From contig JBLDXI010000013.1 in the NCBI GenBank assembly GCA_047495785.1, positions 1,922,001 through 1,986,000 of the forward strand: 64,000 nt of DNA. The letters are read 5' to 3'. This stretch comes from Lepidodermella squamata (Eukaryota > Gastrotricha). A model generated the notes under the pieces. The model did no database searches and had not been told where the DNA came from. It saw only the letters and a program-made list of their open reading frames with translations. Shown here one piece after another: positions 1 through 11,423 of the stretch. The position numbers were made by a program, and so were the translations under genes. Within the stretch, counting starts at the first letter, position 1. Each line of letters opens with the position of its first letter.

Positions 1-406
1 TTGCACTTGATTGACTAGATCAGATCACATCAATATAGACATTAGCTATCAAAAATGATTGGGATAATCATGATTAAACAAGCAAACAAGCAAACAAGCG
101 CAACAGACATTCTTCATGGTTGAGAGTAATATTCCGTCAGTAATTGTCACTCGCAAGACATAATGATGACGCGTGCATGTCGTGTTTTTTTAATCTGTCC
201 GTTATTTGAATGATTGATTTGATATTGAAAGAAATTTCATTATGACGGGTGTTATCAACTGCACCAGGGTCTATGATTGAGATGTTTTGAGTTGAAGTTC
301 ATCTGAGCTGAAATCGTACATTTGATGTGCCTGCCAGATGATTGACTGCAATTAGTCATCGTCTAACACTTCCACACCCCAATGCGCAGTAATTGCCAAG
401 GTTAGG
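1..406. other. Upstream region of peptide gene copy 1
   Basis: No coding region is seen here. The last 450 bases before the peptide gene resemble the stretch from about 1870 to 2350, upstream of the second copy, including matching strings around ATTGCAATTA and CGTCTAA. Promoter and gene therefore appear to have been duplicated together. Confidence 0.5.
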
Positions 407-414
407 TATATAGG
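407..414 (+). promoter_or_regulatory. TATA-like box of peptide gene copy 1
   Basis: TATATAGG lies about 70 bases before the start codon. The same arrangement (TATA box, pyrimidine-rich leader, start codon) recurs at the other loci of this peptide family. Confidence 0.5.
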
Positions 415-481
415 TAAATCCTGGTTTAAGACTCGAGCAAGTCATTCAATTTCTTTACTTCTCCACCTTAAAATTACAATA

Positions 482-1041
482 ATGTTCATAAATTGCGATA
501 TTGTCATCAGCGTTTTCCTTATCGTATCGTTTGCTCTAAGGCTGCTAGCAGCTAGGCCCGGGACCAGTGAACAGCCATTAAGCCATAAGCGATCACTTAT
601 TGCCGAAGCATTGACCAACTACCAGAACGATCTCTCCAAAGAAAATACACAGTCTAAACGAGACGAATTATTGGATAAAATCCTCAAAGGTAAAAATGAT
701 AATTTCGGTAACATGAAATGCAATGCAACGAATTCCTCACTCTTTCAGAAAGTTTCTGGAATCTGCTGAAGAAGCGGCATAACGTGAAAGGTGCTCTTCA
801 AATTCTACGAGTGATCAATGCTCGGATTAAATCTAGGCGGTTGAAATACTGCATGGAAGTTTTGACACTGGCTCTTTGCACTAACACAAGCCCAGAGCCT
901 TTCTACATGTGGGCACGCGTGGCTGCTCAAGGCCTGCTAGATCGCCATTCAACGGTGGAGGAATTGACCATTGAGAGAGCCTTGTCACAAGTTCAACTGA
1001 ACCCATCACATGAATCCACAGTTCCAGCCGCCTCCTTATAA
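482..1041 (+). CDS. Secreted two-exon peptide, family copy 1
   Basis: I do not recognise this family. Two exons (482-689 and 749-1041, phase 1, 59-bp intron) give 166 residues. Residues 1-24 form a signal peptide. Next comes a charged helical segment with dibasic sites (HKRS near residue 37, SKRD near 59). Exon 2 opens with an ESFWNLLKK-type helix followed by RLKYC, eight residues, a second Cys, and a conserved block ending PFYMWARVAAQ. The two cysteines could form one disulfide between helices. The tail after the WAR block differs between family members, whereas exon phase, splice position and the Cys-x8-Cys core are the same in all five loci in this window. A secreted hormone-like or venom/mucus-type peptide is possible, but the function is unknown. 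Confidence 0.8.
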
Positions 1042-1959
1042 TATAGCATCTAAAAACTATTCATCGCTCTATTAATTTGCGATTAGGTTCCGTAGAACCG
1101 AAGTGCTAGATGATTTTTACGATACGAACCGAAGTTCGTATCGATGTAACCGGCGTTCGACTGGGGAAACTTAAATTGCTCAAGCCCTTGATGTCTAGCT
1201 CTTTTTTTTAATTTTTTATCTGGTTTTCGAAGATTTTCGGTTTCAATAAAAATCATCGAGTATGAATCTTGCATTCCCGATTGTTTCGCGAAGCAGCTTA
1301 CTGATGCGCTATCTGGTCGAATCTTTGAAATTTGATAACAAACTGATAACTTATAATTCCATTTCGTATCAAATGAGCGCTCAAAATTACCCGCTAATTT
1401 TTTTCACTTAATTCAGTGTATCCATGTTTTCGATCGCCAAAAATCAGGTAAAAATCTTAAAATCACCAAAATCGAGAGATGAATAAGGAATCGCATTACA
1501 CACGTTAGAAGTGAAAATCATTGATTTATGAGTTGAAATAACTGATTTTTAATGTTCGAAAAGCTTAGTTTTGTCTATAGATGGTTTTGTCCAAAATGAC
1601 CTACTGTTTCCTACCGTAGTTGCTTTGCACCTGTTGGCGTGTTAACCCCGCGCGAATTACGAACATTCTCTCTCTCTAGGCTTACCAATCAATCAGATGC
1701 CCCGTTTGTTTTTCATCAGATCAACAAATTGCATTTAACCCTGATTTTGTCCTATATGCTACAACAGGTTAGATTTTTCCAAACCTCTGAGATTTTTCCT
1801 GAAGAAACATAACTAAAATAAATGGGCCACGTCACTGTAAGAAGCTTGCCACGGTTTCTTTGGCAAATCATCCCTATGTACATTAGCAATGTCATTATTA
1901 TCCACTTGATCGACATGGTACTTGTCAATTAGCATCGGAGATGATTAGGTCATCTTAAT
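1042..1959. other. Intergenic stretch, no gene seen
   Basis: AT-rich sequence between the two peptide copies. Minus-strand reading frames here are short and show no family resemblance or signal peptide. Nothing supportable was found. Confidence 0.5.
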
Positions 1960-2288
1960 GACTAGCTGCTGATTCTTAGTGGCTGGATATCAATTCATCA
2001 ATTATACCGTGACGCCCGCATTTATTTTAAATTCGCATATTCCTTGAATTGACGATTTGATAGCGATATTAAAGAACATTTAATTAGGGCGAGTGAAATT
2101 GAACTTGCATCGAGGACTGCATTCATGGAAATCGAAATTGCTTGTGTTGAAGCTCATCTCGGGAAAAATTAAACATATTAGGTGACGGACAGATTGATTG
2201 CGATTAACGATCCCTGTTGATTGCAATTAACGATCGTCTAATATTCACGCCCCAGTAAGCACAGCTTGGCTAAGGGTGCGAATAACGG

Positions 2289-2296
2289 TATATAAT
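2289..2296 (+). promoter_or_regulatory. TATA box of broken peptide copy 2
   Basis: TATATAAT about 60 bases before the ATG at 2352, in the same position relative to the signal-peptide exon as in copy 1. The promoter of the broken copy is thus still recognisable. Confidence 0.5.
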
Positions 2297-2460
2297 AACC
2301 GGGTTTTAAATTCATTCACTTCTTAATTCTCCGCCTTCCACCGAACTTCTCATGAATTGCGATACAGCCAGCGTTTTTCTTATTGTATCGTTTGCGTTAA
2401 GATTACTGGCTTGTCGACCCCCCGAACGAAAATTTGCTGACTTTTCTAGATGTTTTTAGG

Positions 2461-3214
2461 TAAAGTACGGATGATAATTTTTTTGCCTCGAATTTCTTTA
2501 ATAACTCCCCAACCATGGGGAATTTTTTTGAGCGGGTTCCACCAGTCGATAGATCTAGTCTGTTGTAAACTTTCCCTGAATTCTCGTTTAATTTGGATAA
2601 AATTTGAGAAATTGGTGACGAAAATGCTTCTTGGGATTTTTGGTGAAAAGTTCATTTTTGAAAAATGCTATTTTACATCCGATGTGACTTGTGGCAATCA
2701 TTTTTCTTGTCAGAGGGTTCAGATTTAGCCGAGAGGTGGTCCACTATTCCTCCATGTCGCCGATCCCCACAAAAATCAACAATTGCACAACCCGAAACTT
2801 GCAGCTTTGCAAATTTGGTGCAGTCCCCCAAAAATGTCAAAACCCATTTGGATCTCATTTCGTTAACGATAAACGTTTCTGTCCGGTCCAAAGTGGAAAT
2901 CTCTGTTAACGGGGCTATATTGACATCACTCCCTGCTAAGAATATGGTCCAATTTAGCTTTACCACAGGAAAATGGCAAAAAACCGCTAAAAATTGGGAA
3001 ATAGCATTTTTCAAAAATGAACTTTTCAGCAAAAATCCCAAAAAGCATTTTTGTCACCAATTTCTCAAATGTTATCCAAATTAAACGAGAATTCAGGGAA
3101 AGTTTACAACAGACTAGATCTATCGACTGGTGAAACCCGCTCAAAACAATTCCTCATGGTTAGGGAGTTATTAAAAAAAATCGAGGCAAAAAAATTATCA
3201 TCCGTACTTTATTT
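2461..3214. mobile_element. Foldback/MITE-like element with ~215-bp inverted arms
   Basis: The left arm (about 2461-2675) and right arm (about 2998-3214) are near-identical reverse complements, beginning TAAAGTACGGATGATAATTT on the left and mirrored on the right. A 320-bp centre with no recognisable transposase separates them. This architecture is typical of non-autonomous foldback or MITE elements. Translations of the two arms mirror each other, which explains the overlapping unsupported reading frames here. It sits in the insert that breaks peptide copy 2. Confidence 0.8.
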
Positions 3215-3231
3215 ACGCTTCGATGTTTTCT

Positions 3232-3263
3232 AGACGTTTATTTGGAATTGTCAATAAACGTCT
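3232..3263. repeat. Perfect 11-bp hairpin
   Basis: AGACGTTTATT and its exact complement flank a 10-base loop immediately beyond the right arm of the foldback element. It may mark an element end or a nested insertion. Confidence 0.6.
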
Positions 3264-4431
3264 GCAGAAGCTCTAGCCAAGTTGATACCTAGAAATGTCA
3301 GAGTAATGTCGGGGGTATATATTTTAGAGGGTTCCAGATAATCATTCCCAGCAATTATTTTGACCTTACTAGGCTTTCGTGTATCCGACTATTTATTGAT
3401 ATTTCTAGATGTTCATTTTACTAGAAAGCTGTCACGGAAGTTTTTAGACAATTCCAAATCAAGTTCAAGAAATTGCCATTTTATGTCTAGCGCACCCACC
3501 AAGTCGAGAAATATCGCGCGTGCCTCGAGAGCTAATTGGCAGAAAGGTCGCAGAAAAGAGCATCGCAAAAAATGGGGTCTGTAAAAGTCGCCAAAACTTC
3601 GATCCATTAACAAAAAGGGCTGGCAGTTATTCCGACCCGTTTAGACTGTTGCGCTTTATTAGCTAAAAACGTCATAGCAACCTCAAGCTAACGTATTTTT
3701 GGAACGACTTGGTCTATAAACATCGTTAAAACATCCATACGGTCAATAAATAGCTAAAACCAGTCAGGCCATTTTCGATCGGTTGAACATAAGCGATCAG
3801 TCGCCGAAGCATTGGCAAACGACCAGAATAACACCTTGAAAGAAAGCTCTCAATCTAAACGAGACGAATTTTTGGATAGAATCCTTAAAGGTACAAGATA
3901 ATTGAATTTAGCCGGTAGAGCAATATGCAATAAATTTCTCATCATTTCAGAGAGTTTCTGGAATCTACTGAAGAAGAAGCATGACGTTAAATCTGCTCTT
4001 CAAATTCTGCGAATGATCAATGGCCGGATTAAAGCTAGGCGGTTGAAAGACTGTTTGGAGGTGCTGACGCCGGCTCTTTGCAAAAACGCCAGCCCGGAAC
4101 CATTCTATATGTGGGCACGCGTGGCTGCTCAAGGTCTGTTGGATCGCCATGCGACCGCAAAGGAACTGGCTATAGAGAGAAAAGGTTAAAAGGTGCCAGA
4201 GGAAAAACTGAACCCATGAAGAACAGCACCCATAAACCTATTTTTCATTACTTGGTGTGTTAATTCATCCAGAATTTAGATGATAAAATCTTTATTGCGC
4301 AAGTCGTTGAGGTAGATTTGTTCTTGCTACATCTAGTTTGCGAGAATTTCATTGGTTTCCGACGATAAACCCTCGAAATAAGGTTAAGTTTTATTTCATT
4401 TTAAAACGAATTAGGCAGCTTTAATACAAAT

Positions 4432-5210
4432 CTAACAAAAGCACGATCGATGGCCTGAGCTATCCCCTTCATCCGTACTCGCCACTTCTTGCAGATTGAC
4501 GATGTTGTTTTGGCTGGAGGACAGCTTCGGCATCCCGCTTTCCTGAAGCGAACTAGCTGTCACCAGGAACAACTGCTGAATATTGTAGCCAGTTTTCGCT
4601 GAAACCTCCATGAAAGATGCGCCAATCGACTCGGCTTTCGCTTTCCCCTCCAAGGTGTCAACAACTTCAGGGCCATTAGCAACCGGACCGTGTCGGAGGT
4701 CGACTTTATTGCCAACTAGCATGATCAAGGCACTCTTACCCTGCTCAGATCTGACCTCTTTGACCCAATAGTCGACCTCGCTGAAAGAATGGCGATCGGT
4801 AACGTCGTACACAATTATTGCGGCATTTGACGACCTGATATAGCCAGGAATTAGAGATCGAAAACGTTCCTGGCCTACACGAAAATCGTGTTAAATTAAA
4901 TGATATTCAGTATATTGAGATATTTACCTGCAGTGTCCCACAGTTGCAGTCTCACAGGTGAACCGTTGACTCGAATAGTTTTAGAGAAAAAGTCGATGCC
5001 AATGGTACTCAAATAGCTTGGGTCGCATGTTTTGTACAGAAACTGGGTAAGAATCGAAGTTTTCCCGACTTGAATGACATTAGATTAGTTCATACAAATT
5101 TCAAATTTTTATAAAATACCTGCTCTTTCACCAAGAATCGTGATTTTGTATTTGAAAAGCCGAGGTATCGCCAAAGTACCGTTTTCTTCAACATTTTCTG
5201 TAACAGACAT
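4432..5210 (-). CDS. RAB6: Rab6-like small GTPase
   Basis: Three exons (5120-5210, 4928-5068, 4432-4874) join in frame to 224 residues. The P-loop GERAVGKTS spans the first intron. Switch II reads [20 protein letters not shown], the Rab6 signature, and is followed by GNKVDL (G4), SAKTGYN (G5) and a C-terminal Cys-Phe-Cys suitable for double geranylgeranylation. Rab6 regulates retrograde Golgi and exocytic vesicle traffic. The gene is 118 bp downstream of the atypical Rab-like gene on the same strand, which suggests tandem origin or co-transcription. The insert after GNKVDL is longer than in vertebrate Rab6. All nucleotide-binding motifs are intact. Confidence 0.9.
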
Positions 5211-5328
5211 TATTATTGTAAAATGAAGCGATGAACATGGTATCATTTTGGTGTATCAATTACCCACGCACGCTATTCCCGACCCTGAAATTATGCACGC
5301 ACCTGACTTCACCCGGAAATTCGTGGCA

Positions 5329-6208
5329 TCACACTCCTAACCCAGCGTAAAATTCCGAATTTTTATTACCTAAGCTCGGCTTGGATGTAATATCGGTAAG
5401 CGATGATTTCCTAATATCAGGGGCTGTAACCAAAAGCTGTTGTGTTGTTGGCTCCAGTTCGAGTCGCGTGTTAACAGATTTTGCCATGAAAGTGGACGCT
5501 AACAATTTAAGCAGCTCCGAGACATTTTGTCCAGATTTTGCCGAAACTTCGCAGTATGAAGCGTTCAATTTTGCAGCTTTCGCCTCCGCCTCTTCTCGTG
5601 TCACTTGTCTCTGAGTCGCAAGATCCAGTTTGGTCCCGATGATGATTACAATCGATCGATTCCTGCTCGGAAATTTTTCAATCCAGCTCTCGATAGAGAC
5701 AAAACTAAAATCAAATATTAAGAAAATCTTCATCATTTGAAAAAAATTACCTTTCTCTATTAGTGATGTCGTAAACGACAATGCATGCGGATGCGTCGGA
5801 AAGTGCTGGAGGGAGTAGTTTTTGAAAACGCTCGTTACCACTCGTATCGTACATCAGCAGTTGGACGTTTGAATTTGTCAGCAAAATGGGGTCGTCGCTG
5901 GTGTAGTTCGGGTGGTCACCCGCCACCTCGACCTTCAGGCCTTTCAGCAAGATATCGCCCGCTATGGTCGCGGCGTAGTTGTTCAAGAATCGATCGTTCG
6001 AAATTCGATCGATCAAAGCAGTTTTTCCGACTAAGCAGAAAATTGTTCTTAAAATTACACTGGAAATAACGCGTCATAAATTACCTGAGGATGCCCCGAC
6101 GAAAACGCTCTTATACGGCCGCTGCTTGATAATGTGTTTCGGCGGTTTATTCGGCAAATCGATGACGGGAATTTTCCCAGCGTCGAGCAATAATTCTTTG
6201 TTTTTCAT
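5329..6208 (-). CDS. Atypical Rab-like GTPase without prenylation site
   Basis: Three exons (6085-6208, 5751-6030, 5329-5704) give 259 residues. The first intron again splits the P-loop, here GASSVGKTA, as in the neighbouring Rab6, so the two genes share ancestry. G3 is DTSGNERF in place of DTAGQERF, replacing the catalytic Gln by Asn. G4 is GTKLDL and G5 is SAKSGQN. There is an N-terminal extension of about 28 residues and an insertion of roughly 18 residues between switch I and G3. The C-terminus ends Ala-Gly-Leu-Gly-Val with no cysteine, so membrane attachment by prenylation is not expected. It is probably a divergent regulator with altered hydrolysis; its partner is unknown. Confidence 0.75.
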
Positions 6209-6473
6209 GGGCAGGAAGGAATTATTTGAAAATGAAGGATGAATAATGGCTGCGAAACGGTGTTGTGGACTCTGGCTGTAATTTTGTTGCTTTCACACAC
6301 GGTAGTGTTTCCGCATAAATTACACATAACTGCGGGATTATATTACCTGGTCTAAAATTGACCCCATTCAATGACTCATGACTCAAGGGAAATATCAGTA
6401 ATTTATTGTTGATTCCTTTGACCTGGTGACATTATATAATCATCATTTAATTTTTTTAAATCAAGTGATCAGT

Positions 6474-9400
6474 TCATTTTTTAGCCTCCGGACTAGCGTC
6501 AATAACGAAAACAGTTGATGTCGCACCGTCGATCCTAATACGAGCGCCATTCGGTATAAGATGAGTCGCTCGTTTGCAGCCAACCAAACACGGCAGTCCA
6601 TATTCTCGAGCTACAACAGCGCCATGCGATAAGAGCCCGCCTAGCTCAGTGATTAGACCAGTTATCAGCGGGAAATATGGCGTCCAGCCAACATCAGTGA
6701 ACGGTACAACTAAAATCTCGCCGTTTTTAATCAAATGAGCGTCGTTGAATGACGACAAGACGCGAGCGATGCCTTCGATGGATCCCGTACCCACCGGGAT
6801 GCCCTTTAAAGTAAGGTGGCTGTCCGGCGATGGGACCACATCGACCTCGGGAGGAATCGGCTCGGGATAGCCGTTGACCAGTTCGTCGAATTCAAGGTTC
6901 ATCAGGCGGTCGTATAAGCGGCGGCGGCGCAGGGCTTTGAAGATGAGCCGGGCCGAGCGGCGCTTGATCAGGGTGCCCAGTTCGTTGAGCGTGACGAAAT
7001 ATATCAAATCTTCGTCGGGTAGCGAGCCGCGTTCGGTCAGCATAACAGCCAAGCGGCGGAAAGCTTCTCGCGTGAAATCCATCGTCTTAATGGCCAAACT
7101 CTGAAATAACAAAATTTTGATGTGAATTTTCCCAAGGCGGCAAAATAAGAGTGATAATTGGACTCTCTAATGGACCGGTTAGGGATAGTCTCAATAGGGC
7201 ACTAAAATGTTGCACTGACCTTTCCCCATTCTCTGCGGCCAGCAGATCTGCGGGCATAGGGCAGGATCCACTCCATGAATCGTCGCTTCCCGCCAGTTAT
7301 AGGCTGGCTCAAGGCGTCAATCGCTTCTTGAACAGACAATTCACGTTTTTTAGATTTCTTATCCATATTCGCCTCAAAATCAGGCGTTTGAAGGATGGCT
7401 TTCACGGCTTCAACGACTTTTTCCGGCTCCTGGCGCCAAGATGTCTCGCGGAATTCCGACTCGCGAACACAACGATGGCCATGTTTAGCTATGAATGCTT
7501 TGAATAGCCGGCTAGGCTCGCCGGCACTCTCGTCCTCCCTCGGCGGGTGTAGCAGCCACTCAGCAGCTGGCTTGTTATCGAGCGCTAAAAACTTGGCCCG
7601 CTGGCCAGCTTTTGCGATGGCAACAGCCAAGCCCTCGATTTGCTTCGGAACATCCACCGTGTAAACGTCTGGGCAGCTTTGCAGCAGCGTCGCGACATCT
7701 TTCACGACAGACGCGTCCCACTTTTCAATGTCTCGATTAAGCATTTTCATCAGAGTGACTTGAAGTAGAATTGGACGCGAGCAAACGTGGACAAGTTCGA
7801 GCCAACCGCGGCGCATTAACTCGTTAGATTCAACAATTTGCTGGTACAGAATTTCAGGATCAGTCGCGTGGGGCGCATAAGTTTGGAGCAGCCGTTTTTC
7901 CAGCTTCAACGCACCCTTCTCCGGAAATGCCATCACGTAATAATGCTGAAGTTTGTGCAGCAAGTGCCAAAATTTCTGTTCGTTGTCAAGGTATTTCTGG
8001 CCCACGGTGTAATGCGGCAACTCGGGCTTCAATTCGCCGAAAATAGCCATTTCCATGACTAATTTGCCCTGTTGACTTGTCGACATCCCAGTCATCATAG
8101 TGTGATTAAGGAACGGGTGTTGGTTGAACATGTTGAAAACTCGGGGAGCCCGGATTCGGCGGAGAGGTCGAATGCCAATAACTTCGCAATCACGTGTCGC
8201 TGATGAGCTCAGCAAATCTGTCCAGATTCCGGCACTGAGAGGAGTCACCGCGCCTGGCATCATTTCCCTAACAAAGAAAATAAAAATAAATAAAAAAATA
8301 ACATTGGCATTGACGCCCTCTTCGGATCTTGTTTTTAAAAGGTTATTTTTTAATTTTTGAAAAATGCACGCTTGAAAAAGTTGAAATTTTCATGACAGCA
8401 CACTTCTTGGGATCATTCAAATCTATTCGCATTGTTTCACTGGTGAATTTGAATTCTATTCAGATTTTGAATTAAAAAGGTCAAGTGTTAGAAATAAAAT
8501 TCCACCTTAAAAATAAATAAATTAAAAAATTAATATAATTAATAATTAATAAAATAATAAAAGTTTTTATTATTTAAATTCTAATTTTTTTCCTACCTAA
8601 CATTTGCCGTTGTAATCCACTCGTTTTGACTGGCGACTGGCGTGTCGAATTCCCGCTCGAGCTCCCAGTCTTCCTCCTTATCCATGGTCGTAACAGGCCG
8701 AGCTTGCAAAATGCTTATTTCAGTCTTGCCATTCTGCCCCGTCGTCACCGCCCATTCGATATCACGAGCCGAGCCGAAAATGCGCTCGATCGCAATTCCA
8801 ACCTTGGCAAGACGCACTACAGTCTCGTCATCTAAGCAGGATTCTTTATGCTTCGATGAGTCGCCAACATCAGAGGTTGTCCGCTTTTTCGACCCGATTT
8901 TCGTGTGTTCAACATCAAACCGGTCCCAATCGATGAAATCATACCGCCTAACAGTGATTGTGTCAGGCTCGACTACGCCTGAAACTACGTCCTCGCCAAC
9001 TCCGAACGACGCGTTGATAACCATGCGAGCTAGCGAGCCGTTGTTCGGATCTCGGGTGAATAAAACACCGGCGGTATCGGCTGGGACGAGTCGTTGGATT
9101 AGGACACCCATCGGCGGGTCGAGCTTGGCGCAAATTTGACGGCGGTATTTCATGGCTCGAAAATCGAAATTCGAAGCCCAACACTTTTGTATAGCCTCCT
9201 CGATAGAAGTTTCTCCTTAAAATTAAATAATAAAATTCAATGAAAATTTGAATTTAATTTTTTTACCTTGAATGTGAAGTTGGGTCTCCATGATGCCGGC
9301 TGACGATGCCTCGGCGCTATCTTCACCCACAGCTGACGATCGAACCGCGACGAAGGTCGATTGCCACGATGAGCCAAACTTTTTCTCCATGTATCTTCGA

Positions 9401-11423
9401 ATTTCCGCTTTCAATTCAGGCGCGATCGGTGTTGTTTTGAATAATTTGACGATTTGTTCACAGGCAGCTTGAATCTGGTCAAGTTTCGGCTCTCGCAGAC
9501 ACCATTCGCCCCTCTTTCCACTTCCCAAGGCCACGAGTAATGCGTCGATCGCTGAACGAATTTCCGCGTTTGAATTGACCTGGTGCTCAAAAGCGCCGAC
9601 AGTAAGCGCGAAACCGTCTGGAACTACAAAATCGACATCAGGCGTGCTGGCCTGGAGTAGCAAAGCGAGTTTAGCCGATTTGCCACCAGTTACGGCGGAG
9701 AGACAGCAAACTGGCTCGTTCAGGCCGGCGCAAAATTGGTAATCAACAGAGCCGAGTCTTGGGGTTCGGGGCATGGCTAAGTTTCGAACTAGACCCGTTT
9801 TAGGGCCAATAGGTTCAGCGATGTCGTGAATACCGGGTCGAGGCTTTACCGGCTTCAAATGGAGTTCGTTTCTTAAATAAAATGATTTTAAATAAGTAAT
9901 ATAACAATTGAATTAAAATTACTTATGCTGATATTCGACGTTGCCATGGCCTAACACGCCGTTTACTTCAAACCTGGCCGGGCTCATGTAAATCAGAGCT
10001 TCCCAATCCTCGCCATGTGGCAGGGTGAGAGCGGATAGCCGTCGAACTTTCAGTGTGAATATCTCTCCCTTAGCCATAAAATGTAGCTCATACTCAACCG
10101 GGACATTGCTAGGCGAATCTGGGAAATTTTCCAACGCAATATCAGACCAAGAAACGGCGTAGACAAAACCATTAGGTTCCATTAAGAAGCCGCCGACGAC
10201 CTGTGATACCAAGCCGTTGGTGTCACAGACGCAAAACAGCGAGAAATTGACGCCATTTTCCAACATTCCCGAGTGGGACAGATATCTATGGTACGAGCTC
10301 CAGTCCCGCCGACCTCTTGTCCTATTTCGAATGCCCCATAAGTTCAAAGCAACGCGCTCTTCACGTCTTTCGCCGATTTCAATATTCTTGGCATCGTTCC
10401 CAAGAATTCTGATAAAACCACGCATTTCGCCCGACTGTTGAGTTTGCGTGATAGGAGCGTGCTGAGCGTTTTCGGCTGCTTTAGCCCGCAACTGGGACCA
10501 GTCTTCCTTTGCGAGTTGACGTGCTGCAAGGATAGGATGGGCGTCGATGAGGTGATCGGCCGGGTCGGCGAGGGCGCGGAACCAAACGCGGATGTCGACT
10601 TCAACATAGTCTGAAGTAGCAGGGGCGAGGCTGTTGGTCGCCGGGTCGAAGCCGTTGATAGGTAAGGAGGCTTCTTCGGGGCCATGTTGGCGCATTAGAC
10701 CGGCGTAGGCGAAACGGAATGTTTTGGCCGGTTCGATGGCGCGGAACCGCATCGCAGAACCTGCCATATACGCATCTTCAGATTCATCGCCATACGGAGT
10801 CTATTCATGGAAAGTCAAAAGCAGTGGATACAAAATTTGCCGATTATCCCCTTTAAATTTTAAAGCAAGCTGATTTTGTTAAATTCAGCCAGATGAAAAC
10901 TGAATCGAAAATTCTTTTAGTTTTTCAATTTTTCTAGCTTCAACTTGTTAGGTGATTCTTACCTCGTCCTGTACCAAAGTATCAGGATGTGCCGGGTGTG
11001 AGAAAGTTCGGCCGTCAGCAAGTCGGAGGACAAACCAGATTTCGATGCGGCCTTCAAGACGGCGACACATTTTGACGAGCAAAATATTGCCAGCTTTATC
11101 ACCGCCGACCAGGCCCCACGTATTGATCGCATGCTTATCGTTTTTCGCGAATTCATCGGGTGATTCCCAATCGTTTTCCTCTGCGTATTTTTTGTTGAAG
11201 CGCCGCCTTAATCGCCGCCGGACAGATCGAATGGACAGCAAAATGAGCGCAATCACAAATTTAACCCCATACCAGAGACCGTCTAGTTGATAGCTGAGTT
11301 AACTTGAAAATGAGACGGCTAATACTTACGATCTTGGCTGTAAAATCCCTTGATTTTCGGATATTTCTTACGCGTGAAATACGCGAAGGCAACGAAGGCT
11401 AAAATCGTCCAGAAGATACTCAT
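6474..11423 (-). CDS. PEP synthase-like phosphotransferase, membrane-anchored
   Basis: Seven exons (11330-11423, 10963-11282, 9923-10800, 9267-9871, 8597-9215, 7220-8267, 6474-7100) total exactly 1,397 codons, giving 1,396 residues. Two hydrophobic segments occur in the first 50 residues. A domain of about 380 residues that I do not recognise comes next. The PPDK/PEPS-type ATP-grasp region follows, with GGKSAKL near 494, VRSSAVGEDS near 610, and the downstream VFTRDPNNG and GVGEDVVSG blocks. The phospho-histidine swivelling domain closes the protein, with GGLLSHGAVVAREYG and its histidine near residue 1347. The bacterial relatives are PEP synthase and rifampicin phosphotransferase. Related uncharacterised proteins occur in several invertebrates but not in vertebrates. 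All key motifs are present, so activity is plausible; the substrate is not known. Confidence 0.85.

Larger units (their letters stand above)
2352..4189 (+). pseudogene. Peptide family copy 2, interrupted by insertion
   Basis: The signal-peptide part of exon 1 starts at 2352 and matches copy 1 to about 2405. The rest of exon 1 (from about 3788, HKRS-type dibasic onward, donor after 3890) resumes roughly 1.38 kb further on. Exon 2 (3951-4189) is intact, with the ESFWNLLKK helix, Cys-x8-Cys and PFYMWARVAAQ block, and ends early after the WAR block with a short Arg-Lys-Gly tail. The intervening DNA contains a foldback element and stop codons in every frame, so the locus is most simply a gene broken inside exon 1. 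If the insert were spliced out as an intron, the peptide could still be made. No convincing splice pair was found. Confidence 0.75.

Noticed and set aside
2665-3144. Overlapping open frames on both strands of the foldback element
   Set aside because: They mirror each other through the inverted arms and have no domain, signal peptide or splice support.
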